DNA of 64,000 nt from Cupriavidus sp. (lineage in GTDB: Bacteria; Pseudomonadota; Gammaproteobacteria; Burkholderiales; Burkholderiaceae): positions 20,529 through 84,528 of the forward strand of contig JAPSLP010000023.1 in NCBI GenBank assembly GCA_031180665.1, given 5' to 3'. Position 1 is the first letter of the stretch; the number at the start of each line of letters is the position of its first letter. This document shows, in pieces, positions 33,539-47,895 of this stretch. Below the pieces are notes generated by a model, which was not told the origin of the DNA, made no database searches, and worked only from the letters and a program-made list of their open reading frames with translations. Position numbers and translations under genes: made by a program.

Positions 33539-34492
33539 ATGGACAGCCTGAACGGTTTCATGGTGTTCGTGCAGGTGGCCGAAACACGCAGCTTTGTCGC
33601 GGCCGGACGGGCGCTCGGCGTGTCGGCTTCGGCCATCGGCAAGAGCATCGCTCGACTCGAAGAACGGCTCGGCGTACGGCTGTTCCACCGCAGCACCCGC
33701 AGCATCACGCTGACCGCCGAGGGCGCGCTGTTCCTCGAGCGCAGCCGGCGCGTCCTCGCCGAGATCGAGGCGGCGGAGCTGGAGTTGTCGCAGGCAACGA
33801 AGGCGCCCCGAGGCCGCCTGCGCGTCAGCCTTCCGCTGGTCAGTTCGCTGCTGCTGCCCGTGCTTGCCGACTTCATGCGCGAGTATCCCGAGATCGAGCT
33901 CGATCTGGATTTCACCGACCGGATGGTGGATGTCATCGAAGAAGGCTTCGACGCCGTGGTCAGAACCGGCGAGCCCACCGACTCGCGACTCTCCGCCCGC
34001 AAGCTAGGCAGTTTTCACGGCATGCTGGTCGCCTCGCCCGATTACCTGGCGCGACGCGGCACACCGAAATTACCCGCCGATCTGCAGAACCATGCCTGCC
34101 TGCACTATCGCTTTCCGAACAGCGGCAAGCTCGAAGCGTGGCCGTTGCGCCGTGCCTCCGGCGAACCGGAATGGCAGCTGCCGACGTCGATGATCTGCAA
34201 CAACATCGAGACGCGCGTTTGCTTTGCGCTGCAGGGTCTGGGCATTGCGTTCGTGCCCGACTTTGCGGTCAGAGAGCTGGTGGCAAATGGTCAGCTGCGG
34301 CGCGTGCTGGACAACTACCTGGACTGGGCAAATACGTTCTACGTACTATGGCCGGCCAGCAAGCATCCGTCTCCCAAGGTGCGGGCATTCGTCGATTGTC
34401 TTTGTGCGCGCGTGTTTTCGCTTTCGTCGTCGGAAATCACGTCCGCGACGAAGCGCCAGCGGCCGGCGCCGCGACGGCGGCGCGCGGCGTAG
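33539..34492 (+). CDS. LysR-family regulator, AaeR/DmlR-like
   Basis: 317 residues from ATG 33539. The HTH is MDSLNGFMVFVQVAETRSF, then VSASAIGKSIARLEERLG. LFHRSTRSITLTAEGALFLE is the conserved linker start. The effector domain holds the typical GFDAVVRTGEP. The C-terminus has a basic tail ([13 protein letters not shown]). It diverges from the serine hydrolase, which is its likely target. Confidence 0.87.
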   Translation: MDSLNGFMVFVQVAETRSFVAAGRALGVSASAIGKSIARLEERLGVRLFHRSTRSITLTAEGALFLERSRRVLAEIEAAELELSQATKAPRGRLRVSLPLVSSLLLPVLADFMREYPEIELDLDFTDRMVDVIEEGFDAVVRTGEPTDSRLSARKLGSFHGMLVASPDYLARRGTPKLPADLQNHACLHYRFPNSGKLEAWPLRRASGEPEWQLPTSMICNNIETRVCFALQGLGIAFVPDFAVRELVANGQLRRVLDNYLDWANTFYVLWPASKHPSPKVRAFVDCLCARVFSLSSSEITSATKRQRPAPRRRRAA

Positions 34493-34525
34493 TGACGCGG
34501 TTGCGCGGTTGCGCGGCCACGCCTC

Positions 34526-34846
34526 CTATTGGATTTTCAGTTTGGCGATCTTGTCGCCTCGGATGGCGAAAAGAAATTCAAGCGTGGCCGGGCTATTGGG
34601 AAACTGCCCGCTGACCCTGGCACGGACACACACCGCGTTCTCGCTGTCGCTTGCCCCGATCGGCTCCGCGACATGGTGATAGGTTTCCTTGACGCGCAAC
34701 CACCAGGCGCGTATCGCCGCGCTTCCCTGATGCCGCGCACCCTCGTCCTCCACCACCGCATCGGTATGGAAATGCTGTACCACGGCATCGACATCGTTGC
34801 CCCTGTCGGCCTCGAAATACGCGTTCACAACGGTCGGAAGATTCAT
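34526..34846 (-). CDS. SnoaL-like (NTF2-fold) small protein
   Basis: 106 residues from ATG 34846, with AGGAG upstream. It has the pattern of a SnoaL-like cone fold: [31 protein letters not shown], then an I-R-AWW helix and the strand pair [16 protein letters not shown] at the end. Such proteins are isomerases, hydrolases or ligand binders; no specific reaction can be read. It diverges from the following LysR gene and converges with the previous one. Confidence 0.75.
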   Translation of the reverse strand: MNLPTVVNAYFEADRGNDVDAVVQHFHTDAVVEDEGARHQGSAAIRAWWLRVKETYHHVAEPIGASDSENAVCVRARVSGQFPNSPATLEFLFAIRGDKIAKLKIQ

Positions 34847-34957
34847 CGTTCTGCTCCTGTTCGGCGTGCATCGCAAGATTGCCGCGCCAGTGTAGGGCTT
34901 GACCATTGTGCCGATAAAGAAGATAAAGCCGGATGCCATGATGAATAAAACGGGACA

Positions 34958-35869
34958 ATGGAAAGAACCACCCTGTACGACCTCGAGGCCGTGATCGCGA
35001 TCGCCCGACGCGGAACCTTCCGCGCCGCCGCGGTGGATCTGGGCATGTCGAGCACGGCGCTGAGCCATGCCATCGGCAAGTTGGAGGCGAACCTCGGTGT
35101 GCGACTGTTCCATCGGACGACGCGCAGCGTGTCGCTGACCGATGCCGGACGACTCTTCCTCGAGCACGTCGGTCCCGCGCTCGACGACGTGCATGGCGCT
35201 TTGGAGACAGTGCGCTCGCAACGCGAGACCCCTTCCGGTACGCTGCGGATCAATGCCGCCGCGTTTGCTGCGCGAGAGATTCTCTCCCCCCTCGTGCTGG
35301 AATTCCTTCGTCGCTATCCGGAGATGAACGTCGACCTCGTGACCGAGGGACGGCTGGTGGATATCGTTGCCGAGGGCTTCGATTTAGGCGTACGCGTCGC
35401 CGACCTCGTCCCCAGCGGCATGATCTCCTTATCGCTCGGCCGGCCCCAGCGCTATGCCGTGGTGGGTTCGCCGAAGTACTTCGAAAAACGTCGAAAGCCG
35501 CGCGTTCCCCCTGACCTTCTGCAGCACCGATGCGTGCGTGCCCGCCTGCCCGATGGCAGGCTGTATCGGTGGCGATTCGAGAAGGCCGGCGAGGCGGTGC
35601 AGATCGACGTCCGCGGCCCGATCACGCTCGACGAAGCCAGCCTCGCGCGCGCCGCGGTGCTCGACAGCATCGGTCTTGGCTATTTCATGGAGCAGGACGT
35701 GCTGGCAGATATCAAGGCGGGACGCCTGGTTCGGGTGCTGGCTGATTGGACGCCGGCTTTACCGGGGCTTTGCCTTTATTACCCGGGGCGGCGGAATCAT
35801 TCTGCGGGGATGAAGGCGTTTCTTGCGTTGGCGCGGGAGGTGGCGGAGCGGGCCACAGGCAGTAAATAG
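34958..35869 (+). CDS. LysR-family regulator, AaeR/PecT-like
   Basis: 303 residues from ATG 34958. The HTH reads [20 protein letters not shown], then [38 protein letters not shown] and the effector-domain [11 protein letters not shown] follow. It diverges from the SnoaL-like gene with 111 bases between starts, so it may regulate that gene. It ends just before a bidirectional terminator. Confidence 0.87.
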   Translation: MERTTLYDLEAVIAIARRGTFRAAAVDLGMSSTALSHAIGKLEANLGVRLFHRTTRSVSLTDAGRLFLEHVGPALDDVHGALETVRSQRETPSGTLRINAAAFAAREILSPLVLEFLRRYPEMNVDLVTEGRLVDIVAEGFDLGVRVADLVPSGMISLSLGRPQRYAVVGSPKYFEKRRKPRVPPDLLQHRCVRARLPDGRLYRWRFEKAGEAVQIDVRGPITLDEASLARAAVLDSIGLGYFMEQDVLADIKAGRLVRVLADWTPALPGLCLYYPGRRNHSAGMKAFLALAREVAERATGSK

Positions 35870-35895
35870 AAGCGGCAACCGGGATCGACCAAAGA

Positions 35896-35923
35896 AAAAG
35901 CCCGCGATTTCTCGCGGGCTTTT
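35896..35923. terminator. Bidirectional intrinsic terminator
   Basis: A 12-bp perfect stem (AAAAGCCCGCGA 35896-35907 with TCGCGGGCTTTT 35912-35923) and a 4-base loop. A/T tails on both sides serve the lysR gene on plus and guaA on minus. Confidence 0.9.
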
Positions 35924-35966
35924 CATGGACATTGCGGTAGCCAGTGGCGGGCCGCAGAACGTCAAC

Positions 35967-37560
<1,594 letters not shown>

Positions 37561-37586
<26 letters not shown>

Positions 37587-38178
37587 GATGGGGAGCGATT
37601 GACGTGTCGACCGGTTCGACATCGGTCACCACTTCAGTGCCGGGACCGTAGCCGGGCGGCGGCGTGATGACCGGCTCGCGCCGGACTTCGGGGGATGGGG
37701 AGGGATGAATGGTTGTGGGCGCAGCGGCCGCGGGACGGTTGGCCGCCGCCAGTTCGGCCTCGCGGCGCAGCAGTTCTTCTCGCTCGCGATGGCGGATGCG
37801 CTTGGCCAGCGGAATCTGCACCAGCGCGAAGAAGGCCAGCATCGCGGCCAGCAGCCCGAGCCAGATTCTTCCGGCGCCCTGCACCGGAAGATCGAAGAAG
37901 ATCAGCCACACGGCGATCAGCACCGCGCTGGCCAGATTGACGGGCCCGGCCATGCGTGCGACCGGCACCGTCAGCTGGCCGCGGAAGGCGGCCTGCGCCA
38001 GCAGCCAGGCGAAGCCGAGCATCGCCATGCCGAGCAGCTGCCCGTACAGCGCCGGCTGCGGCTGCGGCAGTTGCAACGCGGCATAGAACGTGGCGAACGG
38101 CGCGAGCAGCAGCACGGCGCCGAGCGCGAGATCGAACAGGGCATCGAAGAACAACACGGCGCGGAGCAGGACCTTCAT
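37561..38178 (-). CDS. Hypothetical inner-membrane protein between guaB and guaA
   Basis: 205 residues from ATG 38178, with AAGGAGA upstream. Four hydrophobic helices lie in the first about 125 residues (from [20 protein letters not shown] to [16 protein letters not shown]). A basic stretch ([18 protein letters not shown]) and a Pro-rich, probably disordered cytosolic tail follow. No family with known function is recognised. Its last 26 bases overlap the start of guaA in another frame, so guaA translation may be coupled to it. Confidence 0.7.
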
Positions 38179-38189
38179 CGATTCTCCTT

Positions 38190-38212
38190 GGCGGACTGAC
38201 AGGCGGACTGAC
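38190..38212. repeat. Two 11-base direct repeats GGCGGACTGAC
   Basis: Exact copies at 38190-38200 and 38202-38212 (period 12), with a related partial copy around 38224-38241, just upstream of the membrane-protein start. Confidence 0.55.
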
Positions 38213-38404
38213 GTCGACGGATTCCGACTGACAGGCGGACCAACAACTGAAACCAGCGAGAAGCCGGCGGACCGGTCGGCAACGCCGGCTGGATCGTGCA
38301 ATACGCGTGCAATACGCGGCCCGGATATGACGCGCGGCTGCACCGCCTTCAGGCCGTGCAGCCGCGCATCACTGGCATCGCGAAGGGCGCGGCGTTCGCC
38401 GGTC

Positions 38405-39924
<1,520 letters not shown>

Positions 39925-39941
39925 CAGGAACCGCCCTTTGC

Positions 39942-41042
39942 ATGACGGCTGCTTGCTCGGAAACTGCCGGGCCAATGCTATCCTTTGAAGCTTTTCTGAG
40001 CGGAGGCGCGTCCAGCGCGGCAAAACGGATGGGAATCGGCGTACTGTGCGGCCTCCTGGCCGGCGCGTTCTGGGGCATGGTGTTCATCGCGCCCAAGCTG
40101 CTGCCGGTGTTTTCGCCCTGGGAACTGGCCATCGGCCGTTACCTCGCCTACGGGCTGGTGGCCGCGGTCGCCGCGGCGCCGCTGATGCGCCGCATCGCCC
40201 GCAAGCTGACCCGCGCCGACTGCATCGCCCTGCTGCGCCAGGCCTTCACCGGCAACCTGCTCTACTACGTGCTGCTGGCCTTCGGCGTGCAGCTTGCCGG
40301 GGTCGGACCGACCTCGCTGATCATTGGCATCCTGCCGATTTCCGTCACCGTGATGGGCCGGCGCGATCACGGCGCGGTGCCGCTGTCGCGGCTGCTGCTG
40401 CCCCTGCTGGTGGTCGCGGTCGGCATCGCCTGCATCAACCTGGACCTGTTCGCCGGCGGCGGGCACGGCGCCCACGGCGCGGTGGCGGCCGAGGCGGCGC
40501 GGCCGGTCTGGCAGAAGCTGGCCGGCGTGTTCTGCGCGGCCGGCGCGCTGGTCTGCTGGACGCTCTACGCGGTCGACAATGCCCGCTACCTGCAGCGCAA
40601 TCCGCAATACAGCGGCAACGAATGGTCGGCGCTGTACGGATTGTCGACCGGCATCGTGTCGGCGCTGCTGGCGCTGGTCGGCTGGCTGCTGTTCCGCGAC
40701 GTGCTGACCGCACCGGGCAGCGGGCGCGACTGGCAATGGTTCTGGTGGGTCAATGCCGCGGTGGCGCTGGGCGCCTCGCTGATCGGCAACAACCTGTGGA
40801 ATATCGCCAGCCGGCGGCTGCCGCTGACGCTGTCGGGCCAGATGATCGTGTTCGAGACGCTGTTCGCGCTGGCCTACGGTTTCCTGTACGAGCAGCGCTG
40901 GCCGCGGCCGCTGGAGCTGGCGGCCATCGTGCTGCTGATGATCGGCGTGGCGTGGTCGGTGCGGCTGCATGCGGGCGACAAGACCACGGCGCCGGCGGCC
41001 GGTGACCCCGCGGCCAACGAAGCCGGCAACCGACCCGCCTGA
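39942..41042 (+). CDS. EamA/DMT-family transporter
   Basis: Up to 366 residues. Starts at 39942 (AGGAA 11 bases upstream), 39975 or 40029 are all possible, and the first helix begins right after the last. Ten hydrophobic helices form two EamA halves: GVLCGLLAGAFWGMVFIAPK at the start, and SLIGNNLWNIASRRLPLTLSGQMIVFETLFAL in the second half. A Gly/His/Ala-rich loop (GGGHGAHGAVAAEAA) separates them. It is an inner-membrane metabolite exporter of unknown substrate. It diverges from guaB. Confidence 0.82.
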   Translation: MTAACSETAGPMLSFEAFLSGGASSAAKRMGIGVLCGLLAGAFWGMVFIAPKLLPVFSPWELAIGRYLAYGLVAAVAAAPLMRRIARKLTRADCIALLRQAFTGNLLYYVLLAFGVQLAGVGPTSLIIGILPISVTVMGRRDHGAVPLSRLLLPLLVVAVGIACINLDLFAGGGHGAHGAVAAEAARPVWQKLAGVFCAAGALVCWTLYAVDNARYLQRNPQYSGNEWSALYGLSTGIVSALLALVGWLLFRDVLTAPGSGRDWQWFWWVNAAVALGASLIGNNLWNIASRRLPLTLSGQMIVFETLFALAYGFLYEQRWPRPLELAAIVLLMIGVAWSVRLHAGDKTTAPAAGDPAANEAGNRPA

Positions 41043-41117
41043 GCCGCAGCGGCCGGCCGGACTACCGCGTCTGCCGCAGTGTTGACGGACGGCCCGGCGG
41101 CCGGTTCAGCGGATGTT

Positions 41118-41486
41118 TCACCGCCCCACGGCCTCGCTGTCGCCGCCGCCGCGCATCCACTTCTGCCCCTCGCGCGTCCCGGCCTCGCGCGCCTTCTGCA
41201 CGCGGCGCCGGCGCGCCGTCTTGGGATCGGCCACCAGCGGCCGGTAGAGCTCGATACGATCGCCCTCGCGCACCGCCGTCTCCAGCGTCTTGAGCTTGCC
41301 GAAGATGCCGACGCGCAGCGTCGCGGAATCTAGTTCGGGGTGGGCCTGCAGCACGCCGCTGGCCTCGATCGCCGTCGCGATGGTCGCGCCGGCGGGCAGC
41401 GAGATTTCCTTCAGGAAGACGGCGTCCGGCTTCGCATGGCAGACCGCCACGCGGACGGTTGCCACGCCCTGCTCAGGTGTTGCCAT
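41118..41486 (-). CDS. rnfH: RnfH/RatB-family ubiquitin-like protein
   Basis: 122 residues from ATG 41486. The beta-grasp fold is suggested by VRVAVCHAKPDAVFLKEISL, then VGIFGKLKTLETAVREGDRIELYRPL, the family hallmark, followed by PKTARRRRVQ. A Gly/Arg-rich tail follows. Function is unsettled (named after rnf linkage in Rhodobacter; RatB in E. coli). It overlaps ratA by 14 bases, the conserved ratA-ratB pair found next to smpB. Confidence 0.88.
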   Translation of the reverse strand: MATPEQGVATVRVAVCHAKPDAVFLKEISLPAGATIATAIEASGVLQAHPELDSATLRVGIFGKLKTLETAVREGDRIELYRPLVADPKTARRRRVQKAREAGTREGQKWMRGGGDSEAVGR

Positions 41487-41910
41487 AGACGACCTCCGCG
41501 CGCTTGACGAAGGCGTCGACGAAGGTGTTCGCAATCATGCTGAACACCGGCCCGATGATCTTCTCGAGGATGATGCTGGAGAATTCGTAATGCAGATGGA
41601 ATTCGATCTTGCAGGCATCCTCGCGCAGCGGAATGAAATTCCAGTAGCCGTTGAAGGTCTTGAACGGACCATCGGCGAAATTCATGTCGATGCGGGTCGG
41701 CCGATGCTGCGTATTGCGCGTATGAAAATACTGCTTGATGCCGTTGAAATGGATATGCAGCTTGGCGTCGAGCAGCGTCTCGGTCTGCTCGAACACTTCC
41801 ACGCCGCCGCACCAGGGCAGGAACTTCGGATAGTCCTCGACGCGTGTGACCAGGTCGTACATCCGCTCGGCCGAATAACCGAGCAGCACGGTTTTATGGA
41901 CGTCTGCCAT
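41473..41910 (-). CDS. ratA: RatA/PasT, START-domain (coenzyme Q-binding/polyketide cyclase) protein
   Basis: 145 residues from ATG 41910. The START/SRPBCC fold is read from YSAERMYDLVTRVEDYPKFLPWC at the N-terminus and the long C-terminal helix IIGPVFSMIANTFVDAFVKRA. Homologues bind ubiquinone (Coq10-like) or, in E. coli, interfere with 70S ribosome association; which applies here is not known. It overlaps rnfH and diverges from smpB. Confidence 0.9.
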   Translation of the reverse strand: MADVHKTVLLGYSAERMYDLVTRVEDYPKFLPWCGGVEVFEQTETLLDAKLHIHFNGIKQYFHTRNTQHRPTRIDMNFADGPFKTFNGYWNFIPLREDACKIEFHLHYEFSSIILEKIIGPVFSMIANTFVDAFVKRAEVVYGNT

Positions 41911-41967
41911 GAGTTGACGATTCTGGGCCGATGGCTGTCCACGGGCGACAACCGGGGCCGGTCTGTT

Positions 41968-41976
41968 TGCTAGAAT
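41968..41976 (+). promoter_or_regulatory. Extended -10 element upstream of smpB
   Basis: TGCTAGAAT (TG-n-TAGAAT) at 41968-41976 on plus, about 160 bases before the smpB ATG and just upstream of ratA on the other strand. No good -35 is present, as is allowed for extended -10 promoters. Confidence 0.4.
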
Positions 41977-42137
41977 CCGGATTTTAGCCGACGCGCGCCT
42001 GCCCTGGCGCACACTCCGGCCGGGACGCCGCCATCGGCCGCGGCGCCAATCATCGTACCAGCGGCCGCCACCGGCGTCCGCCGAACCGGCGGGGCCCACA
42101 GAACGGCGCCGCCGCACCCTACCGTCCACCACCACGC

Positions 42138-42590
42138 ATGACCATCGCAGACAACAAGAAGGCCTTCTTCGACTATTTCATCGAGGAGCGATACGAAGCC
42201 GGCATCGTGCTCGAAGGCTGGGAGGTCAAGGCGATCCGCGCCGGGCGCGTGCAGATCAAGGAAGGCTACGTGGTGGTGCGCGACGCCGAGCTGTTCCTGA
42301 TCGGCGCGCATATCAGCCCGCTGCAGAGCGCCTCCACGCACGTCAAGCCCGACCCGGTGCGCACCCGCAAGCTGCTGCTCAAGGCCGACGAGATCCGCAA
42401 GCTGATCGGCAAGGTCGAGCAGCGCGGCTATACGCTGGTGCCGCTGAACCTGCATTACACGCGCGGCCGCGTCAAATGCGAGATCGGCCTGGCCAAGGGC
42501 AAGAAGCTGTTCGACAAGCGCGAGACCGAGAAGGATCGCGACTGGCAGCGCGAGAAGGCGCGCATCATCAAGAGCGGCGGCAAGGAATAA
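42138..42590 (+). CDS. smpB: SsrA-binding protein
   Basis: 150 residues from ATG 42138, normal length. [20 protein letters not shown] and [19 protein letters not shown] form the tmRNA-binding OB barrel. The C-terminal tail [20 protein letters not shown] carries the basic/aromatic residues that act in the ribosomal A site. It works with tmRNA to rescue stalled ribosomes in the cytoplasm. No tmRNA gene is visible in the window. Confidence 0.97.
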   Translation: MTIADNKKAFFDYFIEERYEAGIVLEGWEVKAIRAGRVQIKEGYVVVRDAELFLIGAHISPLQSASTHVKPDPVRTRKLLLKADEIRKLIGKVEQRGYTLVPLNLHYTRGRVKCEIGLAKGKKLFDKRETEKDRDWQREKARIIKSGGKE

Positions 42591-42664
42591 GTCCGCAACC
42601 GGCATCGCCAGCCATCGCGTCGCGCCCGCCAAAGCAGGAATCCAGCGTGGTGGAAAGTCGCCGG

Positions 42665-42684
42665 GTCCCCGCGTTCGCGGGGAC
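42665..42684. repeat. REP-like palindromic element after smpB
   Basis: GTCCCCGCG-TT-CGCGGGGAC is a perfect 9-bp stem with a 2-base loop. The surrounding CAAAGCAGGAATCCAG (about 42630-42645) and GTTCGCGGGGACGACG resemble the dispersed extragenic palindromes common in Burkholderiales and could also end transcription. Confidence 0.5.
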
Positions 42685-42725
42685 GACGACGGCATGCACC
42701 GACGTAGTCTGGCCCGGCTGCGCCG

Positions 42726-43658
42726 TCAGCCCCCGCTCTTCTGGCTCTTGACGATCTGCAGCGCCGCCGCGACCATCGAGCTCATTTCGCCCAGATTGCC
42801 CGGCACGATCAGCGTATTGCCAGTCTTGGCCAGATTGGCGAAGGCGCCGACATATTCCTCGGCGACCTTCAGGTTGACCGCCTCGACACCGCCCTCGGCG
42901 CGAATCGCCCGCCCGATCTTCTCGATCGCCTGCGCATTGGCCTCGGCCACCGCCAGGATCGCCGCGGCCTCGCCCTGCGCCTGGTTGATCGCCGCCTGGC
43001 GTTCGCCCTCCGACTGCTGGATCGCCGCCTCGCGCGCGCCCGAGGCCAGATTGATCTGCTCCTGCCGCCGGCCTTCCGACGCCGCGATCAGCGCCCGCTT
43101 CTCGCGCTCGGCGGTGATCTGCGCCTGCATCGCATGCAGGATTTCCTTTGGCGGCGTCAGATCCTTGATCTCGTAGCGCAGCACCTTGACGCCCCAGTTC
43201 GAGGCCGCCTCGTCCAGCGCATTGACGATGCTGTGGTTGATGAACTCGCGCTCCTCGAAGGTCTTGTCGAGTTCCATCTTGCCGATCACCGAGCGCAGCG
43301 TGGTCTGCGCCAGCTGCGTGATCGCCACGACGAAATTGCTCGAGCCGTACGAGGCCTTCATCGGATCGGTGACCTGGAAATACAGCACGCCATCGACCTG
43401 CAGCTGCGTGTTGTCCTTGGTGATGCAGACCTGGCTGGGCACGTCGAGCGGGATTTCCTTCAGGATGTGCTTGTAGGCGACGCGGTCGATGAACGGCAGC
43501 ACCACATTGAGCCCGGGCGTCAGCGTCGCGCGATATTTGCCCAGGCGCTCGAGCACCCAGGCGTGCTGCTGCGGCACGATCTTGAAGCTCTGCGCAAGCA
43601 GCACGATCACGGCGATCAGGACCAGGAGAGGCAGCACGCTGCCGGCGACATCTAGCAT
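42726..43658 (-). CDS. SPFH/Band-7 family protein (paraslipin, QmcA-like)
   Basis: 310 residues from ATG 43658, with GGAG upstream. One N-terminal membrane anchor (VLPLLVLIAVIVLLAQSF) is followed by the SPFH domain. IVPQQHAWVLERLGKY and YFQVTDPMKASYGSSN are typical, and an Ala/Glu/Gln-rich coiled coil covers about residues 175-260. It forms large membrane-associated oligomers involved in membrane organisation or quality control (family knowledge). It follows an NfeD gene by 54 bases, the standard stomatin-NfeD operon. Confidence 0.92.
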   Translation of the reverse strand: MLDVAGSVLPLLVLIAVIVLLAQSFKIVPQQHAWVLERLGKYRATLTPGLNVVLPFIDRVAYKHILKEIPLDVPSQVCITKDNTQLQVDGVLYFQVTDPMKASYGSSNFVVAITQLAQTTLRSVIGKMELDKTFEEREFINHSIVNALDEAASNWGVKVLRYEIKDLTPPKEILHAMQAQITAEREKRALIAASEGRRQEQINLASGAREAAIQQSEGERQAAINQAQGEAAAILAVAEANAQAIEKIGRAIRAEGGVEAVNLKVAEEYVGAFANLAKTGNTLIVPGNLGEMSSMVAAALQIVKSQKSGG

Positions 43659-43713
43659 GGGGACTCCATCGGTTGCTTGAAGGGGAGACGAAGGGGAGAC
43701 GAAGGGAAGCAGG

Positions 43714-44139
43714 CTAGCGCGGCACCACGACCAGCGTATTACCGCGGACCTCGACGATGCGATAGCGGCCCGGCAGCGCCTCGCCGGGCGCGCCCAGTTC
43801 GACCTGCCACTGCGCGCCGCGATACGGCACCCGTGCGCGCCGATCGGCGTCCCAGGCCGGCACATCGAGCTCCTGGCCGATATCGAGATTGACGTTCGGA
43901 TCGGTGGCAGCCGCGCCGCGCCGGGCGCGGCCATAGCGCGAGCGCCGCAGCGCCGCGAAGCCGAGCAGCGCAATCACCGCCGCGACGCCGAATTGCGCCG
44001 CGATGCCCAGTCCGGACAGCGCCGCGATGCCCGCGGCCACGGCCGCCAGCGCGACCATCAGCAGATACAGCGTCAGGCTGGCCAGTTCCGCAATGACCAG
44101 CAGTATCGCAAGGCCGAACCAGATGTGGTAGTCCGCCAT
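43714..44139 (-). CDS. NfeD-family membrane protein
   Basis: 141 residues from ATG 44139. Three hydrophobic segments lie in the first about 63 residues. The C-terminal OB-fold domain follows (LDIGQELDVPAWDADRRARVPYRGAQWQV...GRYRIVEVRGNTLVV), which defines the short NfeD1b class. It works with the downstream SPFH protein in membrane microdomains. The two are co-directional and co-transcribed. Confidence 0.9.
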   Translation of the reverse strand: MADYHIWFGLAILLVIAELASLTLYLLMVALAAVAAGIAALSGLGIAAQFGVAAVIALLGFAALRRSRYGRARRGAAATDPNVNLDIGQELDVPAWDADRRARVPYRGAQWQVELGAPGEALPGRYRIVEVRGNTLVVVPR

Positions 44140-44230
44140 GGCGCTTCACCCCTCGATATCGTTGTTGCTGTTTTTGTTCTGGTGCAGGGCCTGCCCCGTG
44201 CATCGACCGCAGCCTCGCCCTGCCAAAGCG

Positions 44231-44264
44231 AAAAACCCCCGCGGCGCCGTGGCGCCTGCGGGGG
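44231..44264 (-). terminator. Intrinsic terminator of ppsA
   Basis: A 13-bp GC stem (44236-44248 with 44251-44264, one bulged base) and a 2-base loop. It is followed on the minus strand by TTTTT (44235-44231). It sits between the ppsA stop and the NfeD start. Confidence 0.85.
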
Positions 44265-44330
44265 CATGGCCGCACCCGACCGAGGTAGGGTGCGGCTGAC
44301 GATGGCGTTGACTGGCGTTGCCGATCGAAA

Positions 44331-46715
<2,385 letters not shown>

Positions 46716-47008
46716 AAATGCCTCAAAACAAAGTAGGAAACCTGTCGCTCACGCCGGAATGTGATTGGAGTTCTGCTACCGGGCGGATCGCTTTGCTAAA
46801 CAATCCGGGGCACGGCGGGACCGTGGCCATCGCGGCTTGCAGGGTCGATGGAATCGGCGGAAAGCTGTCGAGCCATTTTGTCGACAATCCCGCTTCGAAT
46901 CGTCCCGCGCGTGGCGCGCCGTGCAATTGCTTAGCGAAAAGATCGCCGCTATTCTACCGTGCCGCACCGCACTTTCGCGTGCGGCAGGCCCCAAATAATT
47001 GTTCAGAC

Positions 47009-47860
47009 ATGGATTCCCCCGCCGCGCCGCGCGCCGACAAGCCCGCCGTCCGCACCGTATTTATCGTCTCGGACGGCACCGGGATCACCGCCGAAACGTT
47101 CAGTCATTCGATCCTGGCCCAGTTCGAGATGCGCTTTCGCAAGGTGCGAATGCCCTTTATCGATACGCCGGAAAAGGCGCATATGGCGGTCGGCAAGATC
47201 AACGAGGCCTTCTATGCGGAAGGCGTCCCGCCGATCGTCTTCACCACGCTGGTCAATGCCGAGTCGAACAAGGCGCTGCGCCGCGCCAAGGGCATGATTC
47301 TGGACATGTTCCAGACCTTTATCGAGCCGCTCGAAAAGGAATTGGGCCTGAAATCGACCCATGCGATCGGGCGCTTTCACCAGAATGCCGATACCGAGGC
47401 GTACAAGAACCGCATCGAGGCCATCAATTTCTCGCTGGCCCACGACGACGGCCAGTCGCACAAGAACCTCGCCGAGGCCGACGTGATCCTGGTGGGCGTC
47501 TCACGCAGCGGCAAGACCCCGACCAGCCTGTATCTGGCGATGCAATATGGGCTGAAGGCGGCCAATTACCCGTTGATTCCCGACGATTTCGAACGCGGCA
47601 AGCTGCCGTCGGCGCTGTACGATTTCAAGCCGAAAATCTTCGGCCTGTCGATCGACCCGCAGCGCCTGTCGGAGATCCGCAATGAGCGCCGGCCCGGCAG
47701 CAAATACGCGTCGCTGGAAAATTGCCGTTATGAGGTCAACGAAGCCGAGATCATGATGCGCCGCGAGGGGATCAAATGGCTGTCGTCGACGCACAAGTCG
47801 ATCGAGGAAATCGCCACCACGATCCTGCAGGAGATCAAGGTGGATCGGGACAATTATTGA
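47009..47860 (+). CDS. ppsR: PEP synthase regulatory protein (bifunctional kinase/phosphorylase)
   Basis: 283 residues from ATG 47009; the longer frame from 46718 lacks support and the usual length is about 275. The DUF299 signatures are SDGTGITAETF at the start, the P-loop GVSRSGKT (163-170) followed by PTSLYLAMQYGLKAANYPL. KWLSSTHKSIEEIATTIL closes the protein. It inactivates PpsA by ADP-dependent phosphorylation and reactivates it by Pi-dependent dephosphorylation. The divergent pairing with ppsA is conserved. Confidence 0.95.
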   Translation: MDSPAAPRADKPAVRTVFIVSDGTGITAETFSHSILAQFEMRFRKVRMPFIDTPEKAHMAVGKINEAFYAEGVPPIVFTTLVNAESNKALRRAKGMILDMFQTFIEPLEKELGLKSTHAIGRFHQNADTEAYKNRIEAINFSLAHDDGQSHKNLAEADVILVGVSRSGKTPTSLYLAMQYGLKAANYPLIPDDFERGKLPSALYDFKPKIFGLSIDPQRLSEIRNERRPGSKYASLENCRYEVNEAEIMMRREGIKWLSSTHKSIEEIATTILQEIKVDRDNY

Positions 47861-47895
47861 GGCGCCGCTTGTCCCGTCGCCCGTTCTGATTGCCC

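Noticed and set aside
41118..41910. ratA-rnfH overlap considered as a novel toxin-antitoxin system
   Set aside because: This is the well-known conserved ratA-ratB pair beside smpB, not a new module.
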